Position numbers and translations under genes: made by a program
In this document: positions 14,727 through 25,444 of the stretch, one piece after another
How the letters are laid out: every line of letters begins with the position of its first letter
How positions within the stretch are numbered: position 1 is the stretch's first letter
The notes under the pieces: generated by a model
The model's input: the letters and a program-made list of their open reading frames with translations, nothing else
The model's database searches: none
Told to the model about the DNA's origin: nothing
Source: Desulfobacteraceae bacterium
GTDB taxonomy: Bacteria; Desulfobacterota; Desulfobacteria; Desulfobacterales; JAABRJ01
DNA: 33,335 nucleotides
Direction of reading: 5' to 3'
NCBI GenBank assembly: GCA_022340425.1
Contig: JAJDNY010000064.1
Span: 1 to 33,335, forward strand

Positions 14727-14957
14727 TTAGAGCAGTTGACCGATTTCGATCCCCAATGCGACGCACTTCTCGCCCTCCATACAGGCGGCCGCATCCCGAT
14801 CCTCCAAGTAGTGTTGCACACGTTTGCCCTTGTATTCCAAATCCACCACCCAGGCCTTTTTTTCATCGCTCCAGGAGACCGTGGTGTCGATTCCGCAGGC
14901 CCCGATTTGGGGATAGATCTCGCGAATTTTGGCGCACAGTTCTTCTTTGTCGTACAT
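14727..14957 (-). CDS. Small cysteine-containing protein of unknown function
   Basis: The 76-residue protein has a textbook AAGGAGGT ribosome-binding site before its ATG. It is acidic, with four cysteines (ELCAKI, GACGID, AACMEGEKC) and a central beta pair (DTTVSWSDEKKAWVVDLEYKGK). The look is of a compact, possibly metal- or thiol-dependent protein that I associate with sulfate-reducing bacteria, but no function is known to me. It is 58 bp downstream of lpdA on the same strand and could be part of that transcript. Confidence 0.78.
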   Translation of the reverse strand: MYDKEELCAKIREIYPQIGACGIDTTVSWSDEKKAWVVDLEYKGKRVQHYLEDRDAAACMEGEKCVALGIEIGQLL

Positions 14958-15015
14958 GTCCTACCTCCTTGTGCTGTTGGGTTGCTGCACGTCTGCCGCC
15001 CCCGCCGGCGGCGGC

Positions 15016-16449
15016 TCAAGACCGTCGAAGGCCTTTGGTCCGTCGAAAATGGGTGGCAGTGCCATAATATACGTCAGCGCTCTCTTTGAGGGTCTCGCTC
15101 AAGGTCGGGTGGGGGTGAATCGAAAGGCCAATGTCGGCCACACTGGCATTCATTTCAATGGCCAACACCGCTTCGGCGATCAACTCCCCCGCACCGGGGC
15201 CGGCGATCCCGACGCCCAGCACCCGCTCGGTAAGGGGATCGACCACCAACTTGGTGAGCCCGTCGCTGCGTCCCAGGGTGGCGGCGCGCCCCGAAGCCGC
15301 CCAGGGGAAACGGGCGAGCGCGACCTCCAGGCCCTGTTCACGGGCCTGGGTTTCGGTGGTTCCGGCCCAGGCAATTTCCGGGTCGGTGAAAACCACCGCC
15401 GGCACCGCCAGCGGCTCGTAAAGGGCCTCACGACCGGCAATGACCTCGGCCGCAACCCGGCCTTCATGGACCGCCTTGTGGGCCAGCATCGGCTCGCCGA
15501 CCACATCTCCAATGGCAAAAATACGGGCTTCAGCCGTTCGCCGGCGGCGATCCACCAGAATAAAGCCCCGCTCATCGCATACGACCCCGGTATTCTGCAG
15601 ACCCAGCCCCGCAGTGTCGGGCCGACGGCCGACCGCCACCAGGACCTGGTCGAAAAGACGCACCTGTTCACCGTCCTTCCCGGTTCTCAGGACAGCCTTG
15701 AGACCGTTTTTCTGGGCTTTGAGCGCCTGCACGGTCGTGTTTTTGAAAATCGCCTCCAGCCGATCGGAAAGCCGTTTTTCCAAAAGATTGACCAGGTCGC
15801 GATCAACTCCCGGCAACAGCTGCGCGGTCATTTCGGCCACCGTCACCTTTGACCCCAACGCCGCGAAGACCGTGCCGAGTTCCAGCCCGATGTAGCCCCC
15901 CCCGACCACCAGCAGTTTTTTTGGCACCTGGGCCATTTCAAGGGCGCGGGTGGAATCCAGGATGCGGTCATCGCCGATATCCAGTTGGGCCAGGCGCACC
16001 GGCACGGCACCGGTGGCGATGACGGCATGCTCAAAGACCAGCCGCCGGTCGTCGCCACCGCCTGCCCCGCTGACCGCCAGGGTGCGGTTGTCCAGAAAGA
16101 CGGCGGTGCCTTGAAAGTAAGTGATCCGCCGCTGCCGCACCAGACGCCCAAGACCGTCGGTCAGTCCTGAGACCACCTCGTTTTTCCAATCCCGCAGCCG
16201 GTCGATGTTCACCTTGGGTTTTCCGAAACTGATCCCCCAGGCCTCCGCTTCGCCGGCTTCGGCGATCACGCGCGAGACATGCAGCAGTGCTTTGGAGGGT
16301 ATACACCCGTGGTAAAGGCAGACGCCACCCGGATTTTTCGCGGGATCGATCAGGGTGACCGTCAGGCCGAGATCGGCGGCCATGAAGGCGGCAGCGTACC
16401 CGCCGGGGCCGCCGCCGATGACGGCCAGTTGGGTGGTGTCATCGGTCAT
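15016..16449 (-). CDS. lpdA: Dihydrolipoyl dehydrogenase (E3)
   Basis: The 477-residue flavoprotein reoxidises the dihydrolipoyl group of E2 and passes electrons to NAD+. It shows the FAD-binding GGGPGG at residues 12-17, the redox disulfide Cys44/Cys49 in CLYHGCIPSKAL and an NAD-binding VVGGGYIGLELG. The C-terminal HPHPTLSE carries the active-site His-Glu pair. The tyrosine and histidine inside the CxxxxC loop are a mild departure from the usual CLNxGC. The ATG at 16449 overlaps the aceF stop as ATGA, which fixes the start and indicates translational coupling. It is the last core gene of the pyruvate dehydrogenase operon. Confidence 0.95.
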   Translation of the reverse strand: MTDDTTQLAVIGGGPGGYAAAFMAADLGLTVTLIDPAKNPGGVCLYHGCIPSKALLHVSRVIAEAGEAEAWGISFGKPKVNIDRLRDWKNEVVSGLTDGLGRLVRQRRITYFQGTAVFLDNRTLAVSGAGGGDDRRLVFEHAVIATGAVPVRLAQLDIGDDRILDSTRALEMAQVPKKLLVVGGGYIGLELGTVFAALGSKVTVAEMTAQLLPGVDRDLVNLLEKRLSDRLEAIFKNTTVQALKAQKNGLKAVLRTGKDGEQVRLFDQVLVAVGRRPDTAGLGLQNTGVVCDERGFILVDRRRRTAEARIFAIGDVVGEPMLAHKAVHEGRVAAEVIAGREALYEPLAVPAVVFTDPEIAWAGTTETQAREQGLEVALARFPWAASGRAATLGRSDGLTKLVVDPLTERVLGVGIAGPGAGELIAEAVLAIEMNASVADIGLSIHPHPTLSETLKESADVYYGTATHFRRTKGLRRS

Positions 16450-17837
16450 GACGAATTCTCCGTGTTTCCGCCAAGATGAAGGGTGAAAGGGTGTTTCAGA
16501 CAGTCGCACACCCATCGCAGGAAGCGCGCCGCATCGGCCCCGTCCACCACCCGGTGGTCGTAGGAGAGCGACAGCGGCAGGATCGTTCGCGGCCGGAATT
16601 CGTCGTCTGTCCACCGCGGTGCGGTGGCCGAGCGGCTGACCCCCAGCACCGCCACCTGCGGCCAGAGCACGATGGGGGTAAAACCGGTGCCCCCGATACC
16701 CCCCTGATTGGAGATGCTGAAGGTCCCTCCCTCCAGCTCATCCGGTTTGACCTTCCGGCTGCGGGCGCGCTCGGCCAAATCCGTGATGGCCACGGCCAGT
16801 TCGGTGATGGACTTGGCGTCGACATCCTGAATCACGGGTACCAGCAGCCCGCGGGGGGTGTCCACCATCACCCCGATGTGGATGTAGTGCTTCAGAATCA
16901 GCTGTCCGCTGCCCATGTCGATGCTGGCGTTGAAACGGGGAAAGCGCTTCAGCGCCGCCGCGCAGACCTTGGCCAGGATGGCCGTGACGGTCAGTTTGCC
17001 GCCGGCGGCTTCCACCGCCCGTGCGTTTTGTTTCATAAAGGGTTCGAGGCCCGTAATGTCCGCACTGTCGAACTGGGTCACATGGGGAACGGCGTGCCAT
17101 GCGGTGACGGTAGTCTCGGCGGTGAGGCGCCGCACGGTGGACAGCGTCATGGTTTCAATCCGGCCCCAGCGGCTGAAATCGGGCAGCGGCGGCGGCGCGC
17201 CGGGGCCTTCAGCGGCGCGGTCACCGGCCGTGAAACGCGCCTTGACATGGGCCTTGACATCGGCCTCGCTGATCCGACCGCGGGGCCCGCTGCCCTTGAC
17301 GGCGTGAATGTCAACGCCCAGTTCACGGGCCAGCCGCCGCACCGCAGGAGAGGTGGGCGCCGGGGGGCGATCCGCTTCTTCGGCGGCATCCCCCTTTTCC
17401 GTTTCGGCGTCCGCTGCCGGCTGCCGGCCTTTCGAACCCCCGTCCACGGTTTCGGCCGGGGCCCCTTCCCCGGAGGCTTCCGCGGCAGGCTCCAGTTCTT
17501 GCGGTTCGCTGCCGACTTCCGCCCCGGACGCCCGCGCATCGGCATCAGGCGTACTTTGGGCCCCCTTTTCAACCGCCGGTGCTTTTTCCCCCGTGCCGCC
17601 CTCGGTTTCGACCCGCGCGATAACGTCCCCGACCCTGACCTCGTCGCCGCTCTGGACCAGCAATTCGGTCACTTTGCCGGCCACCGGCGACGGAATTTCA
17701 ACCACCGCCTTGTCGGTTTCCAGTTCGATGAGCGGGTCGTCCACCGATACCGTGTCCCCGACCGCAACCAGAACGCCCACGACACTGCCGGAAGTCACGT
17801 TTTCACCGATTGCCGGTACCTTGATGTCTTCAACCAT
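16446..17837 (-). CDS. aceF: Dihydrolipoamide acetyltransferase (E2) of pyruvate dehydrogenase
   Basis: The 463-residue E2 core enzyme has three parts. A single lipoyl domain carries the lipoylated Lys near residue 42 in ETDKAVVEI. A long Glu/Ala/Pro-rich linker follows, with an E3/E1-binding domain around residues 162-198 (PAVRRLARELGVDIHAV, GSGPRGRIS). The catalytic domain ends in SYDHRVVDG (about residues 424-432), with the catalytic His. E. coli AceF has three lipoyl domains; here there is one. GGAAGGAG precedes the ATG. It lies 14 bp after aceE and overlaps lpdA by 4 bp. Confidence 0.95.
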   Translation of the reverse strand: MVEDIKVPAIGENVTSGSVVGVLVAVGDTVSVDDPLIELETDKAVVEIPSPVAGKVTELLVQSGDEVRVGDVIARVETEGGTGEKAPAVEKGAQSTPDADARASGAEVGSEPQELEPAAEASGEGAPAETVDGGSKGRQPAADAETEKGDAAEEADRPPAPTSPAVRRLARELGVDIHAVKGSGPRGRISEADVKAHVKARFTAGDRAAEGPGAPPPLPDFSRWGRIETMTLSTVRRLTAETTVTAWHAVPHVTQFDSADITGLEPFMKQNARAVEAAGGKLTVTAILAKVCAAALKRFPRFNASIDMGSGQLILKHYIHIGVMVDTPRGLLVPVIQDVDAKSITELAVAITDLAERARSRKVKPDELEGGTFSISNQGGIGGTGFTPIVLWPQVAVLGVSRSATAPRWTDDEFRPRTILPLSLSYDHRVVDGADAARFLRWVCDCLKHPFTLHLGGNTENSS

Positions 17838-17851
17838 GCCAGCTCCTTCCG

Positions 17852-20530
<2,679 letters not shown>

Positions 20531-20644
20531 CGTGTCGATCCCCCAATCAGCGCTGCCGGCCAGAGCCCCCCAGCCCGCAGCAATCTGGTGAAGAAATTTG
20601 ATAAAGCAGTAAAAGGTCGAAAACCGTCAAATTTCGGCCGTGAC

Positions 20645-20690
20645 GCCTGGCCGACCTACCTGGAGGGTGGCACCTGCCGTTCGGCCAGGC
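20645..20690 (-). promoter_or_regulatory. Inverted repeat in the leader of the pyruvate dehydrogenase operon
   Basis: GCCTGGCCGA (20645-20654) and TCGGCCAGGC (20681-20690) form a perfect 10-bp stem around 26 nt. It is about 115 nt before the aceE ATG, inside the roughly 300-nt leader predicted from the upstream promoter. It could be an RNA regulatory hairpin or a repressor operator. I did not recognise a TPP or other known riboswitch. A second possible minus-strand promoter (TTGACG near 20630) lies just downstream of it. Confidence 0.5.
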
Positions 20691-20838
20691 AGAAAAGTTA
20701 TGGTTGCGCCAGACCAAAGGCAAGTCCTGACCCGCACGGCGGGAGGTTTGCAACGTCCATAAAGCGTGGCGCCCGAAGCGGCATCGACGGGGGCCAAGCG
20801 CCTCCTGCGGCAACCGGAATTTTGCAGTGACCCTTGGT

Positions 20839-20867
20839 ATTTGAACGATTTAACGGCCAATTGTCAA
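20839..20867 (-). promoter_or_regulatory. Sigma-70-type promoter of aceE-aceF-lpdA
   Basis: On the minus strand TTGACA (20867-20862), a 17-bp spacer and TCAAAT (20844-20839) form a good promoter, giving a leader of about 300 nt before aceE. The 625-bp region between aceE and the zinc-ribbon gene (20531-21155) contains this promoter, its divergent partner at 20970-20998 and two inverted repeats, but no gene. Confidence 0.6.
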
Positions 20868-20969
20868 CCGCCAAAAGGGGCGGCACCATTTGCCTTCGGG
20901 TCCGGTTCGGGGACGCTTTGGGCAAAACAGATTCGTCAATATTTCAAATAAGATATAAAAAATTCGACG

Positions 20970-20998
20970 TTGACAATCACCCCCCGCCCCGCTAAATT
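20970..20998 (+). promoter_or_regulatory. Sigma-70-type promoter of the zinc-ribbon/coiled-coil genes
   Basis: TTGACA (20970-20975), a 17-bp C-rich spacer and TAAATT (20993-20998) make a near-consensus promoter. Its -35 box is about 100 bp from that of the divergent aceE promoter. The leader to the ATG at 21156 would be about 150 nt and includes the inverted repeat at 21058-21095. Confidence 0.65.
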
Positions 20999-21057
20999 GT
21001 TTTTAGTACTCTTTCTTTTGCCCTCGCCCAGCCCCACCCCGGAGCTGTAAGGCGATA

Positions 21058-21095
21058 CCGGTCGACACCCCCGCTGCCCGAATGGTGTCGACCGG
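21058..21095 (+). promoter_or_regulatory. Perfect 12-bp inverted repeat, operator or leader hairpin
   Basis: CCGGTCGACACC (21058-21069) and GGTGTCGACCGG (21084-21095) are exact complements separated by 14 nt. Each arm itself contains the palindrome GTCGAC. It is about 55 nt downstream of the predicted start of transcription and 60 nt before the zinc-ribbon gene. Without a T-run it is not a terminator. A dimeric repressor site or an RNA hairpin are both possible. Confidence 0.6.
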
Positions 21096-21155
21096 CGCCG
21101 CGTCCCCATCGTTCCGGCCGTGGGTGGAATGCCCAGCAGGCAGGCGGACAGGCCG

Positions 21156-21455
21156 ATGAACCACAAGAAACCGGATCAACAAACAGCCGCCGGTTCTCAC
21201 CCAGCCCCCTGCCCGGTCTGCGGGGCGCAAAACCGCGAGAGCTGCGGCGCCCTCGAGAAGCTGGGAATCCGCAGCCTGGAGGCAGACCACCGTGAGGTTT
21301 GCCCGGTCTGCGGCAGCGATTACGCCCTGGTGGTGTGGGCGCGAGGCTTTAGAATGTGTGAACTCTGTTTTGAAAACATCGAACAGGCTTTGAGAATCTT
21401 GCGGCACAAACACAAAAAACGCCTGGAGCGGATCCTCTTGGAGCTCGACCGCTGA
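21156..21455 (+). CDS. Double zinc-ribbon protein of unknown function
   Basis: The 99-residue protein carries three CxxC pairs: CPVCGAQNRESC, CPVCGSDYAL and MCELCFENIEQ. These could bind one or two zinc ions in a rubredoxin/zinc-ribbon-like fold. A basic helical tail (RHKHKKRLERILLELDR) follows. An in-frame ATG at 21129 is an alternative start with a weak GGTGG upstream; neither start has a strong ribosome-binding site. It lies 92 bp before the coiled-coil gene on the same strand and is probably in one transcript with it. I do not recognise the family; DNA, RNA or protein binding are all possible. Confidence 0.7.
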   Translation: MNHKKPDQQTAAGSHPAPCPVCGAQNRESCGALEKLGIRSLEADHREVCPVCGSDYALVVWARGFRMCELCFENIEQALRILRHKHKKRLERILLELDR

Positions 21456-21547
21456 GAGGCCGCGGGAGATAGCGGCAGCCGCCCACGGCCCGGCGCCCGA
21501 TCCCCGGAGGCGGCCGCCGCAAATCCATGCCGGCAAGGGAAAACGCG

Positions 21548-22753
21548 ATGGATGAGACATCCGACAAGTTGATCAAATTCCCCGAAAGGGTGAACCGCAT
21601 TCTGGCCAAGTACAGCCGGCAATACGAGGCCATCAACCGCATCGGGCGTCTGTGGGACTCCGCGTCCGACCCCTTGGCCGACGACGCCCCCCGAGGCGGC
21701 GGGAACCGCGGGCGGCGTTTCATGGAACAGGTCCAGTCCAGCAATTTCGACGCAACCTATCTTCAGAAGGTGGTCGAAGAGATCAAACTGATCGAAGAGA
21801 GCCTGAAAACCCTGATTGCGGCCCGCACCCGGAAAATCGTCGAGGAGCGGGTGCCGGTGGAAAGAGAGCGGCCGGTGGCCCACGGCCTGGTGCGCAGGCT
21901 GCTGGTGAAGCTGGGCTGGCTGCGGCAGAAAATGGAAACCTTCACCGATTACGAAGTCGTCCGCAAGGAGGTCCCGCGTGAACCCAATGAGGTCGCCATC
22001 TCCGAGTTCAGAGGCATGATCGACCGCTACATCGCAAGCCTCGTCAGTTTAAACGATGGCCTGCGGGGCACCGTTGGCGAGGTGAGCGCCATCGTCCAGA
22101 ATTTGACCGACGTCAGCGACACTTATACCGACCAGATCCACCGCGACCGCATCGCCTACTACAAGCAGATCCGCCACAGCCGAAGCCTGGAGGAGCAGCT
22201 AAGTGAGATCGCGGCCCTGCACGAGTCCTTGAGCCCGCTGAACGCGCGCTATCCCGAGGTCGAAAAGGCCCGGGATCACCTCGAAATGGCGCTCGGCGAC
22301 AGCCAGGGGGTGGAGTTCAAACTGAAAACCGGCATCGACATGAGCGTCAATTACCAGTCCGCCTTGAAAAGCTACCGCCGGCTGATCAACGATTTCAAGG
22401 AACGGGGCGACATCCACGTCAGCATGGTCGAGAAATTCGCCCAGGGGGCCAGCCACATGAAGATCGCCGTGGACAACGTCTCCCAGATCTGTTCGGGGGT
22501 GGCCAAGGTCACCCAGTCGATGATCATGATCGTGGAGAGCATCGAGGGCGGCAACAAGGTCCTCGGGCGTTATGCGGCCCTCATTGGGGACGAGGCCGCC
22601 ACCTCCCCCCAGTGGGATATGGAATACAGCGAATTGAAGGCGGCGGAGGCGATCTACGAGAAAAACAGCGCGGCGCGCCTGCAGCAGCTTGAACGCAACC
22701 GGCGGGAAATCGAAAGCCTGATCAGCCCCAAAGCGCTTCTCAAGGAAGGTTGA
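21548..22753 (+). CDS. Long alpha-helical coiled-coil protein of unknown function
   Basis: The 401-residue protein is soluble and almost entirely helical, with many heptad-like stretches (YLQKVVEEIKLIEESLKTL, then LEEQLSEIAALHESL, and the final ARLQQLERNRREIESL). There is no signal peptide, membrane segment or nucleotide-binding motif. The start at 21548 has AAGGG about 9 nt upstream; an ATG at 21527 would add seven residues but is badly spaced from its GGAGG. A basic, Pro-containing segment in the middle (VPVERERPVAHGLVRRLLVK) may divide two helical halves. It resembles structural or scaffolding proteins in general composition only. No family recognised. Confidence 0.75.
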   Translation: MDETSDKLIKFPERVNRILAKYSRQYEAINRIGRLWDSASDPLADDAPRGGGNRGRRFMEQVQSSNFDATYLQKVVEEIKLIEESLKTLIAARTRKIVEERVPVERERPVAHGLVRRLLVKLGWLRQKMETFTDYEVVRKEVPREPNEVAISEFRGMIDRYIASLVSLNDGLRGTVGEVSAIVQNLTDVSDTYTDQIHRDRIAYYKQIRHSRSLEEQLSEIAALHESLSPLNARYPEVEKARDHLEMALGDSQGVEFKLKTGIDMSVNYQSALKSYRRLINDFKERGDIHVSMVEKFAQGASHMKIAVDNVSQICSGVAKVTQSMIMIVESIEGGNKVLGRYAALIGDEAATSPQWDMEYSELKAAEAIYEKNSAARLQQLERNRREIESLISPKALLKEG

Positions 22754-22795
22754 AACGGCCGGGCGCCCGCCGCAGCGGCCCCGTCCGCAGCCCAC

Positions 22796-23173
22796 TCACC
22801 CCTGCTCCCCGCCCTCTGGGGGGCGTTTGCTCCCGTCCGCTGGGGCCTTTTGGAGGCGCGCGCCAAGCTCGTCGATCCAGGTCTTGTGGAACAGGTAAAT
22901 GCCCCGGTGGTAGGCCGCACGGCCGATCAAATGGGCCCCGACCGGCGCGGTCAAAAGCAGAAACACGATAACCGCCGCAGCCCTCAGGGTGGTCCCCAGT
23001 TCGCCGGCGACCACGGCTTCGGCCGCCAGAATGCACCCCGTTCCCAGGGTCCCGGCCTTGGTGGCGGCGTGCATCCGGATCAGGGTGTCCGGCAGGCGGA
23101 GCATGCCCACCGCGGCCACCAGGCAAAAAATACTGCCGACGATCAGCAGGGCCGCGGCGATGATGGCGCTCAT
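22796..23173 (-). CDS. mrpG: Mrp Na+/H+ antiporter subunit G
   Basis: The 125-residue subunit has three membrane helices. It begins IIAAALLIVGSIFCLVAAVGMLR, then carries the family signature RLPDTLIRMHAATKAGTLG, followed by a long hydrophobic stretch. MrpG is an essential small subunit of the hetero-oligomeric Mrp antiporter in the cytoplasmic membrane. The C-terminus extends about 35 residues beyond the last helix and is charged. Its ATG overlaps the mrpF stop as ATGA. It is the last gene of the operon and converges on the coiled-coil gene at 22753. Confidence 0.92.
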   Translation of the reverse strand: MSAIIAAALLIVGSIFCLVAAVGMLRLPDTLIRMHAATKAGTLGTGCILAAEAVVAGELGTTLRAAAVIVFLLLTAPVGAHLIGRAAYHRGIYLFHKTWIDELGARLQKAPADGSKRPPEGGEQG

Positions 23174-23478
23174 CGTTTCTCCTCCGTGCTCCGCCGCCGG
23201 CGGGAGCGTAGCAGAAAGCGGGACAGGGCGACTGTCCCCAGAAACGCCACCAGGGCGTAAGCGATGGCGACATCCAGAAACGACGCGTCCTCGGAATGGA
23301 TGGCATAGGCCGCCAAGAAAGCGACGATCAAAACCGCGATCAAATCCAGCGCCACGACCCGGTCGGCCGCCTGGGGCCCGCGCACCAGGCGGATAAAGGC
23401 AAGCGCCGCACTGACGATCAGCAGGACCAGGGCCAGCCGGCTGGCGGCCTGAAGGGCTGTTTGGCCGTCGATGATCAT
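23170..23478 (-). CDS. mrpF: Mrp Na+/H+ antiporter subunit F
   Basis: The 102-residue subunit has three helices and the family core RLVRGPQAADRVVALDLI, including the conserved Asp pair. A long basic tail (RFLLRSRRRRSTEEKR) ends it. It overlaps mrpE upstream and mrpG downstream by 4 bases each (ATGA), indicating coupled translation. MrpF is required for assembly and sodium transport in studied complexes. Confidence 0.92.
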   Translation of the reverse strand: MIIDGQTALQAASRLALVLLIVSAALAFIRLVRGPQAADRVVALDLIAVLIVAFLAAYAIHSEDASFLDVAIAYALVAFLGTVALSRFLLRSRRRRSTEEKR

Positions 23479-23948
23479 CGGGTGACCTCCAGCACCAGCC
23501 GCTCCAGCCCGTTTTTGATCCCCTTGCGAAACCCTTCCGGATCGTCCAGAAACATGACATGCACGAACAGGGTGCGGCGGTCTTCGGCAAGATCGATGCT
23601 GAGGGTTCCGGGGGTGAGCGAAATCAGGTTGGCCACCAGCAGGATCTCCAGATCGCTTTGGGCGCTCAAGGGAATACCGACGATCCCCGGCCGGCTGATC
23701 TGCCCGGGGGTCACGACGTCCCACAGCACCCGCAGGTTGGACCGCACCAGCTCCACCAGAAAATAGCAGATCAGACGGGCGGTTTTGGGAACCCGTTGGA
23801 AATAGCGCGTTTCGCCGTAAAGGGGGCGGGTCAGCCACAGCGCCAGGTAGCCGAGGCCGAAGCCGACCAGCAGCCCGGAGAGGGTAAAGCGCCCCTGCAC
23901 CCCGATGAAGCCCAGCGCGATAAAACCGTTGATGAAAAAGAGGTTCAT
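23475..23948 (-). CDS. mrpE: Mrp Na+/H+ antiporter subunit E
   Basis: The 157-residue subunit starts MNLFFINGFIALGF, has two N-terminal helices and the family segment VELVRSNLRVLWDV. A beta-rich cytoplasmic part follows with NLISLTPGTLSIDL, a strong MrpE signature. The ATG at 23948 overlaps the mrpD stop as ATGA, fixing the start. A longer frame running upstream is a shadow of mrpD. Confidence 0.93.
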   Translation of the reverse strand: MNLFFINGFIALGFIGVQGRFTLSGLLVGFGLGYLALWLTRPLYGETRYFQRVPKTARLICYFLVELVRSNLRVLWDVVTPGQISRPGIVGIPLSAQSDLEILLVANLISLTPGTLSIDLAEDRRTLFVHVMFLDDPEGFRKGIKNGLERLVLEVTR

Positions 23949-25444
23949 CGCACACTCCCCAAAACGCTGTGGACGTAAGCGCTCGGGTCCAACAGCTCCT
24001 CGGCCGCCAGCCGGGCCATCTGGAAAAGCTGCTCTGGCGCCAATCCGATCAAGACCGTCAATGCCGCCAGGGCCGCGACGGGGGCCAGCATCCAGGCCGA
24101 AACAGGGCTTCGGCCATCGGCGGGCGGGGGAGCGGCCGCGGCCTTGGGCTTCCAAAACGCCTCGTTCCAGATCTTGGTCATGGAATAAACGGTCAACAGA
24201 CCCACCAGCGCCGCGACCCCGGCCAGAACGAAATGGCCGGCATCCAGGCTGGCCCGGATCAGGATCATTTTGGCCCAGAACCCGGAAAGCGGGGGAAACC
24301 CGGCCAGGGAAAAGGCGGGAATGAAAAACAGCAGCGCCCCGAACCCACGGGTGCGGTACAACCCGCCCAACTCTGCCAGCGCGAACGAGCCGCCCCACTG
24401 CCGGGTCAGCCCGCTGATCAGAAATAGATTGGCCTTCACCACGATATGGTGCAGCAGATAGAAGACGGCACCGGCCAGGGCCAGGGGGGTCAGCAGCCCC
24501 AGGCCGAGGACCATGTAGCCCACCTGGCTGATGATGTGAAACGAGAGAATGCGTCGAACCTCGCTGTGGGCCGCGGCACCCAGCACCCCGGTGACCATGG
24601 TCAGCGCCGCGGCCGCCAGCACCAGGTTCTGCAGCCCGCCGCCGTCCAGGGGAAACAGGAGGGTGAAGGTCCGGATCAGGGCGTAAACGCCCACCTTCGT
24701 CAGCAGGCCCGAAAAAATGGCGGAAACGGCCACCGGCGGGGTGTGGTAGGAGGCCGGAAGCCAAAAAAACAGCGGAAAGAGCCCGGCTTTGATCCCGAAG
24801 GCGGTCAGGAACAAAACCGATACGGTTGCCACCTGGCCGGCATCGACAGCCGCGCGCAGCTTGAGATGCAGGTGGGCCATGTTGAGGGTTCCGGTCATGG
24901 CATAGATCAACCCCAGGGCCGCCAGAAAAAGCAGCGTCGAAATCAGGTTGATGACCACGTAGGTGACGCCGCCGGCCAGCTGTGCGCGGGTCCTGCCGAG
25001 CACCAGCAGGGCGAAGGAGGCCATCAGCATGACTTCGAACCACACGTAGAGATTGAACAGGTCGCCGGTCAGAAATGCGCCGCTGATGCCGCCCACCAGG
25101 ATGTGCAGCAGCGGATAATAGCCCCGCTGCAAACAATCCGCGCCGATCTCGGCCCGCGAATAGAGGCACACGGCCCCGTAAACGACCCCGGTGACCAGGA
25201 CCATCAGCGCGCTGAGGTGGTCGGCCACCAGGGCAATGCCGAAGGGCGCCGGCCAGTTGCCCACGTTGAGAACGGCAATCCCGTGGTGGTGAACCCGCTG
25301 GAGCAGCATGGCGCCCAAGGCCAGGTGCGCGGCGGCGCCCAGGAGTGCTGCGGCGCTCTGGAAATGCGGCCGGCGACCGCCCGGCAGCGAGAGGGCGGCG
25401 ACGGCAAACGGAACGATGATGGGGGCTGCCAGCAATCCGCTCAA
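23945..25444 (-). CDS. mrpD: Mrp Na+/H+ antiporter subunit D
   Basis: The 499-residue subunit is one of the two large proton-pumping homologues of complex I NuoM/NuoN. It has about fourteen helices. VWFEVMLMASFALLV holds the key Glu, FGIKAGLFPLFFWLP and SGLLTKVGVYALIR are conserved, and HHIVVKANLFLISG carries a transport Lys. Translation appears to start at a TTG (TTGAGC) overlapping the mrpC stop as TTGA, with AAGGTGA upstream. The start codon is unusual but the first residues are right for the family. Confidence 0.94.
   Translation of the reverse strand: MSGLLAAPIIVPFAVAALSLPGGRRPHFQSAAALLGAAAHLALGAMLLQRVHHHGIAVLNVGNWPAPFGIALVADHLSALMVLVTGVVYGAVCLYSRAEIGADCLQRGYYPLLHILVGGISGAFLTGDLFNLYVWFEVMLMASFALLVLGRTRAQLAGGVTYVVINLISTLLFLAALGLIYAMTGTLNMAHLHLKLRAAVDAGQVATVSVLFLTAFGIKAGLFPLFFWLPASYHTPPVAVSAIFSGLLTKVGVYALIRTFTLLFPLDGGGLQNLVLAAAALTMVTGVLGAAAHSEVRRILSFHIISQVGYMVLGLGLLTPLALAGAVFYLLHHIVVKANLFLISGLTRQWGGSFALAELGGLYRTRGFGALLFFIPAFSLAGFPPLSGFWAKMILIRASLDAGHFVLAGVAALVGLLTVYSMTKIWNEAFWKPKAAAAPPPADGRSPVSAWMLAPVAALAALTVLIGLAPEQLFQMARLAAEELLDPSAYVHSVLGSVR

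Noticed and set aside
20531-20830. TPP riboswitch upstream of aceE
   Set aside because: The CUGAGA and ACCUGAUCUGG-type conserved boxes are absent from the leader; only an unassigned stem is seen.
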